DNA of 64,000 bases from Bacteroidota bacterium (GCA_018267955.1 JAFDXL010000005.1:496001-560000), one strand, 5' to 3'. Positions 23,413 through 34,192 are shown, numbered from the stretch's first letter. Numbers and translations: made by a program. The notes: generated by a model not told the origin, from the sequence alone.

Positions 23413-26400
23413 ATGTCTTACAAGCCAAAGAATAAGATCCGTATTGTTACGGCAGCTTCATTGTTTGATGGTCATGATGCGGCCATCAATATCATGCGCA
23501 GGGTAATGCAGAGCAGCGGTGTGGAAGTGATACACCTGGGCCACGACCGCAGCGTACAGGAAGTGGTAGATTGTGCTATACAGGAGGATGCCAATGCAAT
23601 AGCCATTACATCTTACCAGGGAGGACACGTAGAATACTTCAAGTACATGTACGACCTGCTGAAAGAACGTGGTTGCGGACATATTAAAATATTCGGCGGC
23701 GGCGGTGGTGTAATACTACCTAATGAAATAGAGGAATTGCACCATTATGGCATCACACGCATTTATTCTCCCGATGATGGCCGTGCAATGGGCTTGCAGG
23801 GCATGATAGATGACCTGATACAAAAAAGCGATTACCCTACCGGTAATCACCTGAACGGCGAAGTGGGCCACCTGATTGAAAAAGATGCCAAATCCATAGC
23901 CCGCCTGATATCAGCAGCTGAAAATTTCCATGACATGCCGGAAACGCAGGCGATGCTGAAGAAAATAACAGAACAGGCTGCTGTTTCAAAAACCCCGGTA
24001 TTGGGTATTACCGGTACAGGCGGTGCTGGTAAAAGCTCGCTGGTAGATGAGATCGTACGACGCTTTGTCCTGGATTTCAAAGACAAGAATATTGGTATCA
24101 TATCGGTAGACCCATCCAAGAAAAAAACAGGTGGTGCTTTACTCGGCGACCGTATCCGTATGAATGCGATACGGAATTCAAGAGTGTTTATGCGCTCTAT
24201 GGCTACGCGCCAAAGCAATCTTGCTGTATCAAAATACATATTAGATGCTGTAAATATTCTGAAGGCAGCGAAGTATGATCTGATCATCCTGGAAACATCC
24301 GGTATCGGGCAAAGTGATACCCAGATCACAGACTATTGTGATTTGAGCATGTATGTAATGACACCGGAATACGGTGCCGCAACTCAGCTGGAAAAAATAG
24401 ATATGCTGGATTTCGCGGACATCGTAGTGATCAACAAATTTGATAAACGCGGCGCCATGGATGCGCTGCGCGATGTGAAAAAACAATACCAGCGCAACCA
24501 TAAACTGTTTGATAAACAGCCGGATGATATGCCGGTTTTCGGCACTATCGCATCTCAGTTCAACGATCCCGGAACTAATACCATGTACAAATCCCTGATG
24601 GATATTGTAGTGGCTAAAACCGGCAGCGATCTTAAATCGAGCTATAAGATCAGCGACGAGATGAGCGAGAAGATATACATTATACCTCCAGCTCGTACCC
24701 GCTACCTCAGCGAAATATCTGAGAACAACCGCAAGTATGATAAATGGGCTAGAGACCAGTCCGCAATAGCACAGAAACTTTTTGGCATTAAAAAGACCAT
24801 TGATACTATCAAATTCTCTGATATAGAAGATGGCGACAGGCTCATCAAAACACTGCAGGAAGTATATGCAAAAACAGAAATGAACCTGGACCCTAAAAAC
24901 AAATACCTGCTGGAAAACTGGGAAACAAAGAAACACCTGTTTACCGACGAGTATTATGTGTACAAGGTTCGTAATAAAGACATCAAGATAAAGACGCATA
25001 CCGAGTCATTATCTCATACCCAGATATCAAAGGTGGCCGTACCCAAATTTGAAGCGTGGGGCGAGATACTCCTTTGGGCATTGACTGAAAACTTCCCGGG
25101 TGAATTTCCTTATGCAGCGGGTATTTATCCTTTTAAACGGGAAGGAGAAGACCCTGCACGTATGTTTGCCGGCGAAGGCGGACCCGAGCGTACGAATAAA
25201 CGCTTCCACTATGTATCACATGGTATGCCCGCAAAACGCCTGAGTACTGCTTTTGATAGTGTAACCTTATATGGCCAGGACCCGGATCACCGCCCGGATA
25301 TTTATGGTAAGGTGGGTAATTCCGGTGTAAGTGTATGCTGCCTCGATGATGCGAAGAAGCTATATAGCGGTTTTAACCTGGCTGATCCTAAGACATCCGT
25401 GTCTATGACCATCAACGGACCTGCACCTACTATTACCGCGTTCTTTATGAATGCAGCGATCGACCAGCAATGCGAATTGTATATCAAACAAAACGGGCTG
25501 GAAGAAGAAGTAAACAAAAAGATCGATGCTATCTTCAAAGAAAAAGGTGTGGCAAGACCGGTATACGATCCAAGCGTATACGGAGGTGAAGCCGGTACTT
25601 TGCCCGAGGGGAACAACGGCCTTGGTTTAATGCTACTAGGCGTTACTGGCGACCAGGTATTACCAGCGGATGTATACGCTAAGATCAAAGAAGATACGCT
25701 AAAGGCAGTACGCGGTACTGTACAGGCTGATATATTAAAAGAAGACCAGGCACAGAATACCTGCATCTTCTCTACAGAGTTCTCTCTCAGGGTAATGGGA
25801 GATGTGCAGCAATACTTTATTGACAAAGGTGTGCGCAACTTCTATTCCGTATCTATCAGCGGGTACCATATTGCAGAAGCAGGCGCTAATCCTATTTCTC
25901 AATTAGCGTTTACGCTCAGTAACGGATTTACGTTCGTAGAATACTACCTGAGCCGTGGTATGCATATCGATGATTTTGCACCAAACCTCTCATTCTTTTT
26001 CAGCAATGGTGTAGATCCTGAGTACAGTGTTATAGGGCGTGTAGCTCGCCGCATCTGGGCGAAGGCTATGAAGTATAAATACGGTGGTAACGAGCGTTCG
26101 CAAATGCTGAAGTACCATATTCAGACTTCCGGCCGTTCACTCCATGCGCAGGAAATCGACTTCAACGACATCCGCACTACCCTGCAGGCTTTGTATGCTA
26201 TCTACGATAACTGTAACTCGCTGCATACCAACGCTTATGACGAGGCGATCACTACGCCGACAGAAGAAAGCGTGCGCCGTGCGATGGCTATACAACTGAT
26301 CATCAATAAAGAGCTAGGACTTGCCAAAAACGAAAATCCACTGCAGGGCTCATTTATAATAGAAGAACTTACAGACCTGGTAGAAGAAGCGGTACTGACA

Positions 26401-26811
26401 GAATTTGACCGCATCAGTGAACGCGGTGGTGTGCTAGGGGCTATGGAAACAATGTACCAGCGTAGTAAGATACAGGAAGAAAGTCTTTACTATGAGACAT
26501 TGAAGCATACGGGCCAGTACCCTATCATAGGTGTAAATACCTTCCTGAGCAGTAAGGGTTCGCCAACAGTGATACCACAGGAAGTGATACGCTCTACTAC
26601 GGAAGAAAAAGAATTCCAGATAAATAACGTACAGAATCTCTGGAAGCGTAGCGGCGATAAAGGGCAGGATGCACTGCATAAACTGCAGCAGGTGGCAATC
26701 CATAACCAGAATATCTTCGCGGAGCTAATGGAAACAGTGAAATATTGTTCACTCGGGCAGATCACCAAAGCTTTGTTTGAGGTGGGTGGACAGTATCGCA
26801 GAAATATGTAA
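23413..26811 (+). CDS. icmF: Fused isobutyryl-CoA mutase IcmF
   Basis: 1132 residues combining three parts that are separate in classic mutases. A B12-binding domain is at about 10-145 ([15 protein letters not shown] with cobalt-ligand His21, and [11 protein letters not shown]). A MeaB-type GTPase chaperone is at about 190-450 (Walker [10 protein letters not shown] with Lys207; NKFD at 341-344). The substrate-binding mutase barrel is at about 550-1132. The active-site stretch [25 protein letters not shown] matches IcmF rather than methylmalonyl-CoA mutase. It interconverts isobutyryl-CoA and n-butyryl-CoA (some also pivalyl/isovaleryl-CoA) with adenosylcobalamin, linking branched and straight acyl-CoA pools. 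It is transcribed alone. Confidence 0.96.
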   Translation: MSYKPKNKIRIVTAASLFDGHDAAINIMRRVMQSSGVEVIHLGHDRSVQEVVDCAIQEDANAIAITSYQGGHVEYFKYMYDLLKERGCGHIKIFGGGGGVILPNEIEELHHYGITRIYSPDDGRAMGLQGMIDDLIQKSDYPTGNHLNGEVGHLIEKDAKSIARLISAAENFHDMPETQAMLKKITEQAAVSKTPVLGITGTGGAGKSSLVDEIVRRFVLDFKDKNIGIISVDPSKKKTGGALLGDRIRMNAIRNSRVFMRSMATRQSNLAVSKYILDAVNILKAAKYDLIILETSGIGQSDTQITDYCDLSMYVMTPEYGAATQLEKIDMLDFADIVVINKFDKRGAMDALRDVKKQYQRNHKLFDKQPDDMPVFGTIASQFNDPGTNTMYKSLMDIVVAKTGSDLKSSYKISDEMSEKIYIIPPARTRYLSEISENNRKYDKWARDQSAIAQKLFGIKKTIDTIKFSDIEDGDRLIKTLQEVYAKTEMNLDPKNKYLLENWETKKHLFTDEYYVYKVRNKDIKIKTHTESLSHTQISKVAVPKFEAWGEILLWALTENFPGEFPYAAGIYPFKREGEDPARMFAGEGGPERTNKRFHYVSHGMPAKRLSTAFDSVTLYGQDPDHRPDIYGKVGNSGVSVCCLDDAKKLYSGFNLADPKTSVSMTINGPAPTITAFFMNAAIDQQCELYIKQNGLEEEVNKKIDAIFKEKGVARPVYDPSVYGGEAGTLPEGNNGLGLMLLGVTGDQVLPADVYAKIKEDTLKAVRGTVQADILKEDQAQNTCIFSTEFSLRVMGDVQQYFIDKGVRNFYSVSISGYHIAEAGANPISQLAFTLSNGFTFVEYYLSRGMHIDDFAPNLSFFFSNGVDPEYSVIGRVARRIWAKAMKYKYGGNERSQMLKYHIQTSGRSLHAQEIDFNDIRTTLQALYAIYDNCNSLHTNAYDEAITTPTEESVRRAMAIQLIINKELGLAKNENPLQGSFIIEELTDLVEEAVLTEFDRISERGGVLGAMETMYQRSKIQEESLYYETLKHTGQYPIIGVNTFLSSKGSPTVIPQEVIRSTTEEKEFQINNVQNLWKRSGDKGQDALHKLQQVAIHNQNIFAELMETVKYCSLGQITKALFEVGGQYRRNM

Positions 26812-26832
26812 TCATCATCAAAAAAACGATAG

Positions 26833-26860
26833 AAAACTCCCTGCAAATGCGGGGAGTTTT
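26833..26860 (+). terminator. Rho-independent terminator after icmF
   Basis: AAAACTCCC (26833-26841) pairs with GGGAGTTTT (26852-26860). Two further GC pairs can form inside the loop, and T-rich sequence follows. Confidence 0.9.
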
Positions 26861-26943
26861 TGTTTTACCGCTTTATTTTCTTCATTCACCGACAAAGGTT
26901 ACAGTTTAGCCGAAATAGTTTTCGGGCAGAACAATGGCCATAT

Positions 26944-26951
26944 TAGCTTTG
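26944..26951 (+). promoter_or_regulatory. -7 promoter box for TonB-dependent receptor gene
   Basis: TAGCTTTG is an exact TAnnTTTG match 28 bases before the ATG at 26980. No convincing -33 element was found. Confidence 0.5.
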
Positions 26952-26979
26952 CAGCGTTAATTGATTCACCACATATTTT

Positions 26980-29172
26980 ATGAGACGATATTTACTATTA
27001 TTCATCCTTTTGTTAACCGGCATAGCAGCATCTGCCCAGAGTACCGTCAGCGGCAGGGTTACGGATGACAAAGGCAAGCCGGTATCAGGAGCAAGTGTAT
27101 ATCTTGATAATACTCTTGACGGAGGAAGCAGCGATAGTGCAGGCAATTTTAAATTCACTACTACAGAAACAGGAAACCAGGTACTGGTAGCTACAGATGT
27201 GGCACACGAAAACGCCGGGTTGCCTGTTACCATAAATGGTGATCTTACCGGGTTGTCTGTAAAAATGAAAAGCACATCGCGCAATCTTGATGAGGTAACC
27301 ATCACAGCCGGATCTTTTGAAGCATCAGACAAGAACAAAACCGTACTACAGCCGCTGGATATTGTTACAACGGCAGGTGCACAAGCGGATATCGTGAAAG
27401 CGATACAAACCTTACCCGGTACACAACAGCAGGGAACACAAACCGGCCTTTTTGTGCGCGGTGGTGATGCGAGCGAAGCTGCTGTAGTTGTTGATGGCAT
27501 GATAGCACAGAACGCTTTTCTAAGTGCGGCACCGGGAGTAGCGGCACGCAGCAGGTTTGGCGCATTCCAGTTCAAGGGTATAGCTTTTAGCAGTGGTGGT
27601 TACAGCGCACGATATGGCCAGGCCTTATCCTCTGTATTGGAACTGAACAGTAATGACCTGGCTGATAAAAGCACCGTGAACCTGGGTGTAAACATGGCTG
27701 GTGTATATGCATCAGGAACTAAATTATTTAAGAATACCAGTGTAGATGCAACAGCCTACTATAATAACCTCACTCCTTTCTATGGACTGGCAAAAACCAA
27801 TGTAAACTTTTATGAAGTACCGAAAGGTGGTGGCGGCTCTGCTAAATATACATGGAAACCCAACAAGAACGGAATATTCAAAGCATTGGTGAATTACTCT
27901 CAATTCAGCAGTGGCACAGAAGTACCCAATCCTAACGATGCTTCAAACAATCTAAGGTTTGGCCTAACCAACCAGAATGTTTACAGCAGCATATCTTATA
28001 AACAGACATTTAAAGACAAATGGAACTTATTCGTAGCAGGATCATATAGCTATAATGAAGACAAGATCAACTGGAATAGCCATAGTGTAGATACGCCTAT
28101 CAACAATAACGACAACAGGGCGCAATTTCGCGCGGAAGTGAAAAACTATACTACCACACGCCTGAGCATTTTATTGGGAACTGAAATACAGAACTATACG
28201 TACAACAGTACCTACAACAATATCTATAAGCGCAATTTTACCGAAACTAGTATTGCGGCTTATGCAGAGGCAGACTGGTCTGCCATTCACTGGCTGGCTA
28301 TTAAACCGGGTGTACGTTATGAACATAGCGTGCTGTTAAACCAGGACGTGATAGCACCACGATTAGCAATGGGTATTAAAGCAGGCTTGTACGGACAGTT
28401 TTCTGTAGCAGGTGGTATGTTCTACCAAAATGCAGACCCTATGTATATGCTATCGGGATACAAACCACAAATGCAGGAAGCAACACACTATATTGCCAAT
28501 TATCAGTACATGCATCGCGACCGCACTTTGCGCATAGAAGGATACTATAAAAGCTATAGCCAGTTATTGTATGAGCGCATCAAAGCAGCTTACCAACCGG
28601 CACAACCATATTACGATGCCAGCCAATACCGTGTTTTAAGCCCTATGATCACTGACGTTGATAATTCCGGATATGGATACGCAGCAGGTGCCGAACTATT
28701 CTGGCGTGATAAGAAGTCGATTAAGAACGCAGACTACTGGATATCATATAGCTATATTGATACCCGCAGGTTATACAAAAACTACCTGGCCGAAGTGCAA
28801 CCGGATTTTATAGCAAATCACAACCTGAATATTGTGGCCAAGTACTTTATTGAGAAATTGCAAACACAGGTGAATGTAACCTATAGTTACGCAACCGGCC
28901 GTCCTTATTATAACCCTGCTAATCCTACATTCCTTGGAGACAGGACACCTGATTATAACAACCTGTCTGTGACTGTTAACTACCTGCGCTCTATAGGTAA
29001 ATGGTTTACGGTTATCTATGCAGGCGTTGACAACATTACCAATGCGAAAAATGTTTTTGGTTACAGGTATGATGCATCGGGTAACCGCTATGAGATGAGG
29101 CCGGCATTATATCGCTCTGTATTCATAGGTATCAACTTTTCGCTTACCGCTTTTGATAAAGATGAACTATAA
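26980..29172 (+). CDS. TonB-dependent receptor with N-terminal carboxypeptidase-regulatory-like domain
   Basis: 730 residues. The signal peptide (to about residue 19, ...TGIAASAQS) is followed by a CarboxypepD_reg-like beta-sandwich (STVSGRVTDDKGKPVSGASVYL, about 20-105), a plug domain (VTITAGSF...IQTLPGTQQQGTQTGLFVRGGDASEAAVVVDGM) and a TonB-type outer membrane barrel ending in an aromatic-rich strand (FIGINFSLTAF). It imports an unknown ligand with TonB-ExbBD energy. No SusD partner is adjacent, so it is not a classical polysaccharide locus. The periplasmic gene 40 bases downstream is probably its partner. Confidence 0.92.
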   Translation: MRRYLLLFILLLTGIAASAQSTVSGRVTDDKGKPVSGASVYLDNTLDGGSSDSAGNFKFTTTETGNQVLVATDVAHENAGLPVTINGDLTGLSVKMKSTSRNLDEVTITAGSFEASDKNKTVLQPLDIVTTAGAQADIVKAIQTLPGTQQQGTQTGLFVRGGDASEAAVVVDGMIAQNAFLSAAPGVAARSRFGAFQFKGIAFSSGGYSARYGQALSSVLELNSNDLADKSTVNLGVNMAGVYASGTKLFKNTSVDATAYYNNLTPFYGLAKTNVNFYEVPKGGGGSAKYTWKPNKNGIFKALVNYSQFSSGTEVPNPNDASNNLRFGLTNQNVYSSISYKQTFKDKWNLFVAGSYSYNEDKINWNSHSVDTPINNNDNRAQFRAEVKNYTTTRLSILLGTEIQNYTYNSTYNNIYKRNFTETSIAAYAEADWSAIHWLAIKPGVRYEHSVLLNQDVIAPRLAMGIKAGLYGQFSVAGGMFYQNADPMYMLSGYKPQMQEATHYIANYQYMHRDRTLRIEGYYKSYSQLLYERIKAAYQPAQPYYDASQYRVLSPMITDVDNSGYGYAAGAELFWRDKKSIKNADYWISYSYIDTRRLYKNYLAEVQPDFIANHNLNIVAKYFIEKLQTQVNVTYSYATGRPYYNPANPTFLGDRTPDYNNLSVTVNYLRSIGKWFTVIYAGVDNITNAKNVFGYRYDASGNRYEMRPALYRSVFIGINFSLTAFDKDEL

Positions 29173-29211
29173 CACAAACAATATTAAAAATCTTAAAACA
29201 ATAACCACAAT

Positions 29212-29865
29212 ATGACACGTTACATTATCGTTACCGCCATCGCAGCATTTGCTTATTTACACTGCCAGGCACAGGACTTCAAAGATGTTTTGAAAAACAC
29301 ATTCACCGCGTACGACACTACACAAAATGTGCAAAAGAAAATCGATGCCAGCAATAAGCTGACCATGATCTCTAAAAAGTATAACGAAGAATGGGCACCG
29401 CATTTCTACAATGCATACAGCAAAGCTGTACTGTCTTATATGGAGCAGGACGAGAAAAAACGTGATGCTTATGTAGACGATGCAGAAAAGGAACTGGACG
29501 AAGCAGTAGGCATTATTGGTAAAGACAATGATGAAACTTATGTAATGAAAGCATTGGTTGCTAATGCCAGACTGGCAGTAGATGGCCGTAACCGCTGGCA
29601 GAAATATGGCAAGATATTCAACGAGAACCTGGAAAAGGCGAAAGAAATAAACCCTGATAATCCCCGCATCTATTACTTGCTTGGTGTAAGTAAATTTTAC
29701 ATGCCAAAAATGTTTGGTGGTGGTAAGAAGGCAGCACTGCCATATTTTGAAAAAGCAGACGGCCTGTTCGCAAAAGAAAATGATGCAGATATCACTAAAC
29801 CTTACTGGGGCAAAATACAAAATACCTGGATGCTGGCACAGGCAAAGGGTGAAGACAAAGAATAG
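29212..29865 (+). CDS. Secreted helical (TPR-like) protein paired with TonB receptor
   Basis: 217 residues with a signal peptide (MTRYIIVTAIAAFAYLHCQAQ). The mature part is all-helical, and later segments resemble degenerate TPR units (ENLEKAKEINPDNPRIYYLLGVSKFYMP, KAALPYFEKADGLFAKE). I do not recognise a catalytic site. It is the second gene of the unit with the TonB receptor and ends at a strong terminator, so a periplasmic role in the same transport or sensing process is likely. Confidence 0.7.
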   Translation: MTRYIIVTAIAAFAYLHCQAQDFKDVLKNTFTAYDTTQNVQKKIDASNKLTMISKKYNEEWAPHFYNAYSKAVLSYMEQDEKKRDAYVDDAEKELDEAVGIIGKDNDETYVMKALVANARLAVDGRNRWQKYGKIFNENLEKAKEINPDNPRIYYLLGVSKFYMPKMFGGGKKAALPYFEKADGLFAKENDADITKPYWGKIQNTWMLAQAKGEDKE

Positions 29866-29908
29866 TTTTAGACAGGATATAGATTTCAGATAAGCACTAG
29901 TACAAGCG

Positions 29909-29930
29909 CCCGGCTACTTCCGTAGCCGGG
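29909..29930 (+). terminator. Rho-independent terminator after TonB receptor unit
   Basis: A 9-bp perfect stem CCCGGCTAC / GTAGCCGGG with a TTCC loop is followed by ATTTTTATTT. Confidence 0.92.
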
Positions 29931-29996
29931 ATTTTTATTTGTATAAATTGGCTGCAAGTAGATTAAGCTGTATTTTCAAAACAGTATTTCTTCGAC

Positions 29997-31907
29997 ATGA
30001 AATTTGATCTCAAAAAATTACTGTTTATACTTTGTGGTGTATGTGCTTTTGTGCTGGGCATGAAACAACTGCGTGAACCTGATATATGGTGGCAGCTAGC
30101 TGCTGGCAAATGGATGCTGGAACATGGGGCAATTACTCACACAGACATGTTCTCGTATACTATGGCCGGTCATCCATGGATAAATGTAAAATGGCTGTAC
30201 GAGGTGCTTATAGCCGGAATGGAAAAACTATTCGGGCCTGAATGTGTACTGCTGTTGCAATCGCTGATGAATGTAATCATCGTTTATTTGCTCATCCGCA
30301 CAGTAAAATATTATACACAGCGAACCAAAGAACAAATACCCTCGTTTGCTATTGCCCTTTCTCTCTTATTATTTCTGATTGTTTCGGAATATCGCATGGC
30401 GGGCAGGCCCGAAATGATCAGCCATTTATTATGTACCGTTTACCTGTTCCTGCTATGGAGAGATCCTGAAATGAGCTGGAAAAAGATAGCCTGGCTGATA
30501 CCGTTACAATGCCTCTGGGCCAATATGCACGAAGGATACCCGGTTGGTATTGTGATAGCGGGTACAGCGGTTGCCGGTAGTTTAGTGTCTTATCTCATCA
30601 CAAAAGAGAAATCTGCCCAGCAACAAACCCTTAGGATGCTCTTCATTTTTGCTGCCTGTGTACTCATCATATTAGTCAACCCGAATGGAATACAACTCTG
30701 GAAACAGCCATTCGAGATCTATCGCCAGGTATGGGCTAATAAATATACTACCGAGCTATTCTCCTATAAAGACGCTGAGTATTGGACCATACAGGCTAAG
30801 CTACATATAGGTATTACTGTACTGGTATTTCTTTATTGGATAATGCAGGTATTGTCTGCTGTAAAAACCAAAGAACAGAAAGCTTTTTTTACGCCATTAA
30901 TCACTACCTATCTTATCCTGCTTCCTCTATTTACTTACCTGTCGCTTACTGCCAATCGTAATATTCCTTTCGCTGAAATTGTGATGCTGCCGTCTATTGC
31001 TGCCTCTTTGGTATGGCTGGTAAAAACAATTGGATTGCCAAAGGTCGGCGCTTATCAAAAGCTGGAAGGCAATGCAGGCTATATAGGTATGGGACTGATC
31101 GTTATATTTTACATCAGCATTGTAAGCGACAAGTTTTACAAGCTCACAGATTCGCCTAATAGATATGGCATACATGTAAGCATGCTGCACAATCCTACAG
31201 GAGCTGCTAATTTCATTAAGGAACATAATATTAAGGGAACAGGGTTTTCGGATTACTTTGTGTCGTCTTACATGCTTTGGGACAGGTATCCTGATTTTAA
31301 ATCTTATATAGATCTGCGCGACCTGGATGTTTTTCCTGTTAAGTTCTTCGATGATTACTTTAGTATGTACAATCGTGTACAAGAGTTTGATTCACTGGAT
31401 CATATTTACAACTTCAACTACGTGCTGCTGAGCACATCACAGCTTGCCAACCTGCAATACAAATTATACTGGAAAGAGGGCTATAATATGATCTATGTAG
31501 ATCCGGTATGTGTATTGTTCTTAAAATCCAATGCTGCTAACAAACCGCTTAACGATAATCTGAGCATACAGAAACTATTCAGCTGGCCACCTGCGATAGA
31601 AGACCCGGCATGGGCAGGCTTGCTTACCAAAGCGCTGAACCCATTTGTGAGTTATACACGCGAAGATGGCTCTTTGCAAGCTATATATGCAGCAAGGTTT
31701 TATAACCAGGTAAAAAATTATCCGCAGGCGGTGCAGCAATTACAATCGCAAATGGGAATTCTTGAAGACAATGCGGAAGCTAATCGTGAAATGGGTAAAA
31801 CACTTATGCAATTTGCAAACGCTCTACCACCAGGTATTGAGAAAAACCGAAAAACAGATAGTGCTAATATTTACCTGCAGCGTGCTGAGGAACTTGGAGA
31901 CGAATAG
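29997..31907 (+). CDS. Large polytopic membrane protein, GT-C-like, with C-terminal helical domain
   Basis: 636 residues. After the first hydrophobic segment comes LREPDIWWQLAAGKWMLEHG, the acidic, tryptophan-rich loop found in several GT-C/PMT-like membrane proteins. About ten helices extend to residue 380. A soluble C-terminal region then includes a TPR-like end (ARFYNQVKNYPQAVQQLQSQMGILEDNAEANREMGKTLM). The likely role is glycosyl transfer or envelope assembly, but the donor and acceptor are unknown. It starts a transcript after the terminator at 29909-29930; the dGTPase gene follows after 37 bases. Confidence 0.55.
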   Translation: MKFDLKKLLFILCGVCAFVLGMKQLREPDIWWQLAAGKWMLEHGAITHTDMFSYTMAGHPWINVKWLYEVLIAGMEKLFGPECVLLLQSLMNVIIVYLLIRTVKYYTQRTKEQIPSFAIALSLLLFLIVSEYRMAGRPEMISHLLCTVYLFLLWRDPEMSWKKIAWLIPLQCLWANMHEGYPVGIVIAGTAVAGSLVSYLITKEKSAQQQTLRMLFIFAACVLIILVNPNGIQLWKQPFEIYRQVWANKYTTELFSYKDAEYWTIQAKLHIGITVLVFLYWIMQVLSAVKTKEQKAFFTPLITTYLILLPLFTYLSLTANRNIPFAEIVMLPSIAASLVWLVKTIGLPKVGAYQKLEGNAGYIGMGLIVIFYISIVSDKFYKLTDSPNRYGIHVSMLHNPTGAANFIKEHNIKGTGFSDYFVSSYMLWDRYPDFKSYIDLRDLDVFPVKFFDDYFSMYNRVQEFDSLDHIYNFNYVLLSTSQLANLQYKLYWKEGYNMIYVDPVCVLFLKSNAANKPLNDNLSIQKLFSWPPAIEDPAWAGLLTKALNPFVSYTREDGSLQAIYAARFYNQVKNYPQAVQQLQSQMGILEDNAEANREMGKTLMQFANALPPGIEKNRKTDSANIYLQRAEELGDE

Positions 31908-31944
31908 AAAGAATACATAAATATTTTTATTGCACTTTTGCAAG

Positions 31945-33333
31945 ATGAACTGGCAAAGCTTATTTAGCGCACAACGTACCGGCGACCCGAATAAAAAGAA
32001 CGCAAACCCGGACAGTGTACGAACCTCTTTTTTGCGCGATTATGACCGTATCATATTCTCTTCGGCATTCCGCAGGTTGCAGAATAAAACGCAGGTGTTT
32101 CCTTTGCCGGGTGCAGTGTTTGTACATAACAGGTTAACCCATAGCCTGGAAGTAGCATCTGTGGGCCGCTCATTAGGTAAGGCTGTAGGTGACGAGATTG
32201 CTGCGAAGAATAGCTCAAAAGATGATTATTTCAATGAGTTTTATAGATACGAATTGCCATCTGTTATAGCTGCTGCCTGCCTCTCTCATGATATTGGCAA
32301 TCCACCCTTTGGCCACTCTGGCGAATATGCTATACGCACTTACTTCCGCGAGCTAACCGGCGAAACGCGCAACATCATACATAGCAATCTGTCGAAAAAC
32401 CAGTTGATGGATTTTGAATTGTTCGAGGGCAATTCCAATGCATTGAGGACATTGACTAATAGTTTTAATGAGAATGAAGGTGGTGGTTATCGTCTTACCT
32501 ATACAACACTGGCGTCGATCGTAAAATATCCTTGCTCCTCTTCAGAGGGTTTTCAGAAGACCGGGCTTATATCTACTAAAAAATCAGGCTTCTTTGAGAG
32601 CGAGATCGGAGTGTACGAAGATATTGCTGCATCCTTAGGCATACCTAAAAAAGAAGGTTATCGGCATGTTTATGCACGTCATCCGTTTGTGTACCTGACA
32701 GAAGCTGCGGACGATATTTGTTACCGTATCATAGATATGGAAGATGCACATCGCCTAGGCATTGCCTCTATAGAAAAGATAAAGGAGTTGTTCTACCCGT
32801 TCTTTTCTGATCCTGAAGGTTACAATTCACTGGCATACGTAGAGCGCAAAGTAAATGCACTAGTAGATGATAATCAGAAGGTACAGTTCATACGTGCGAA
32901 ATGGATTGGCCTGATGGTAGAAAGGTTGTCGAATCTGTTCATCGAAAATGAGCCATTGTTGCTAGCAGGAAATTTGGAAAAAGACTTGCTCAGTTGCCTG
33001 CCCGCAAATGACCTGCAGGCAGTGAAGGCGATCAATGAATATTCGGTAGCGAACATTTACAATTATAAATCTGTTGTAGAGATAGAAATTGCCGGTTACA
33101 ATGTAATAGGCGGCTTGCTGAAGGAATTTGTAAATGCAGTGATCTATCCTAAACAAACAAAATCAGAAAAACTGATAAAACTGGTATCGAAGCAGTTCCC
33201 GATAATGGGTAAGGAAGAGAATAGATACAGTGATATACAATCTGTAGTGGATTTTATTGCAGGCATGACAGATCTATATGCTATAGACCTGTATCGTAAA
33301 ATAACAGGTATTACCGTTCCTGAAATAAGGTAA
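31945..33333 (+). CDS. dgt: Deoxyguanosinetriphosphate triphosphohydrolase-family HD protein
   Basis: 462 residues from the ATG at 31945. A TTG at 31930 would add five residues that fall on a near-promoter sequence (CACTTTTG). HD-domain metal ligands are seen as His66 (HNRLTHSLEV) and His115-Asp116 (CLSHDIGNPPFGHSGE), with a further Asp in EAADDICYRIIDMEDA. The N-terminus RTSFLRDYDRIIFSSAFRRLQNKTQVFPL is diagnostic for Dgt. It hydrolyses dGTP (or other dNTPs) to the nucleoside and triphosphate, and so controls dNTP pools and can limit phage. Confidence 0.93.
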   Translation: MNWQSLFSAQRTGDPNKKNANPDSVRTSFLRDYDRIIFSSAFRRLQNKTQVFPLPGAVFVHNRLTHSLEVASVGRSLGKAVGDEIAAKNSSKDDYFNEFYRYELPSVIAAACLSHDIGNPPFGHSGEYAIRTYFRELTGETRNIIHSNLSKNQLMDFELFEGNSNALRTLTNSFNENEGGGYRLTYTTLASIVKYPCSSSEGFQKTGLISTKKSGFFESEIGVYEDIAASLGIPKKEGYRHVYARHPFVYLTEAADDICYRIIDMEDAHRLGIASIEKIKELFYPFFSDPEGYNSLAYVERKVNALVDDNQKVQFIRAKWIGLMVERLSNLFIENEPLLLAGNLEKDLLSCLPANDLQAVKAINEYSVANIYNYKSVVEIEIAGYNVIGGLLKEFVNAVIYPKQTKSEKLIKLVSKQFPIMGKEENRYSDIQSVVDFIAGMTDLYAIDLYRKITGITVPEIR

Positions 33334-33371
33334 CCGGATATTAATCTTATGTGAAAATAACCTTCAACAAA

Positions 33372-33401
33372 TTTGTGGGGCATGGTTTTCATCTACATTT
33401 G
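33372..33401 (+). promoter_or_regulatory. Complete Bacteroidota promoter for SDR gene, likely leaderless
   Basis: TTTG (33372-33375), an 18-base spacer and TACATTTG (33394-33401). Only 4 bases separate the box from the ATG at 33406, so transcription should begin at or within the start codon. Confidence 0.7.
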
Positions 33402-33405
33402 GGCC

Positions 33406-34176
33406 ATGGCAAAAACAGTTTTAATTACAGGCAGTACCAGCGGTATAGGCCTGGGCATAGCAAAAGCATTTGCTGCAAAAGGTTGCAACATCATCTTTAA
33501 CGGGTTGGAAACAGATGGTGCTGATATTGCGCAACAAATAGCCGATGAATATAAAATCAAACATATTTTTTCGCCGGCAAATATGCTGGATGTGGATGCG
33601 ATCAACAAAATGATCGCCGATGGGGAAGCAACTGTTGGACCGATAGATATTCTGGTAAACAATGCAGGCATACAATACGTAGCCCCTATTGAAGAATTTC
33701 CGACAGATAAATGGAATGCGATCATTGGCATTAATCTCAGCGCAGCATTTCATACTACCCAGGCAGTATGGAAAGGTATGAAAGACCGCAAATGGGGACG
33801 TATCATTAATATAGCTTCTGCGCATGGCCTGGTGGCATCAGAATTCAAATCTGCGTATGTGGCTGCCAAACACGGAGTTGTTGGCCTTACCAAAACACTG
33901 GCGCTGGAAGGAGCACCCTATGGCATAACTGCCAATTCCATTTGCCCGGGATATGTACATACGCCCATTATAGATAAGCAGGTGGCAGACCAGATGAAGG
34001 CACATAACATGACCAAAGACGAGGTAATTGAAAAAGTAATGCTGGACAAGCAGGCCTTGAAACAATTTATACCTATCGAGGCTATTGCACAGGCAGCCAT
34101 ATACCTGGCATCAGACAACGCTGCGCAAATGACAGGTACTGCATTATCAATAGATGGCGGCTGGACTGCTGAATAA
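33406..34176 (+). CDS. 3-hydroxybutyrate dehydrogenase-like short-chain dehydrogenase
   Basis: 256 residues from the ATG at 33406; a longer frame from a TTG at 33373 runs through the promoter and is rejected. The Rossmann motif is TGSTSGIG (8-15), NNAG is present, and the catalytic Ser/Tyr/Lys lie in INIASAHG and SAYVAAKHG. The stretch GLVASEFKSAYVAAKHGVVG and the C-terminal SIDGGWTAE match D-3-hydroxybutyrate dehydrogenases (acetoacetate/3-hydroxybutyrate, NAD). Acetoacetyl-CoA reductase (PhaB) is the main alternative. The alpha/beta hydrolase gene starts 16 bases later and may be co-transcribed. Confidence 0.85.
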   Translation: MAKTVLITGSTSGIGLGIAKAFAAKGCNIIFNGLETDGADIAQQIADEYKIKHIFSPANMLDVDAINKMIADGEATVGPIDILVNNAGIQYVAPIEEFPTDKWNAIIGINLSAAFHTTQAVWKGMKDRKWGRIINIASAHGLVASEFKSAYVAAKHGVVGLTKTLALEGAPYGITANSICPGYVHTPIIDKQVADQMKAHNMTKDEVIEKVMLDKQALKQFIPIEAIAQAAIYLASDNAAQMTGTALSIDGGWTAE

Positions 34177-34192
34177 TATCTTAATTTTAACG

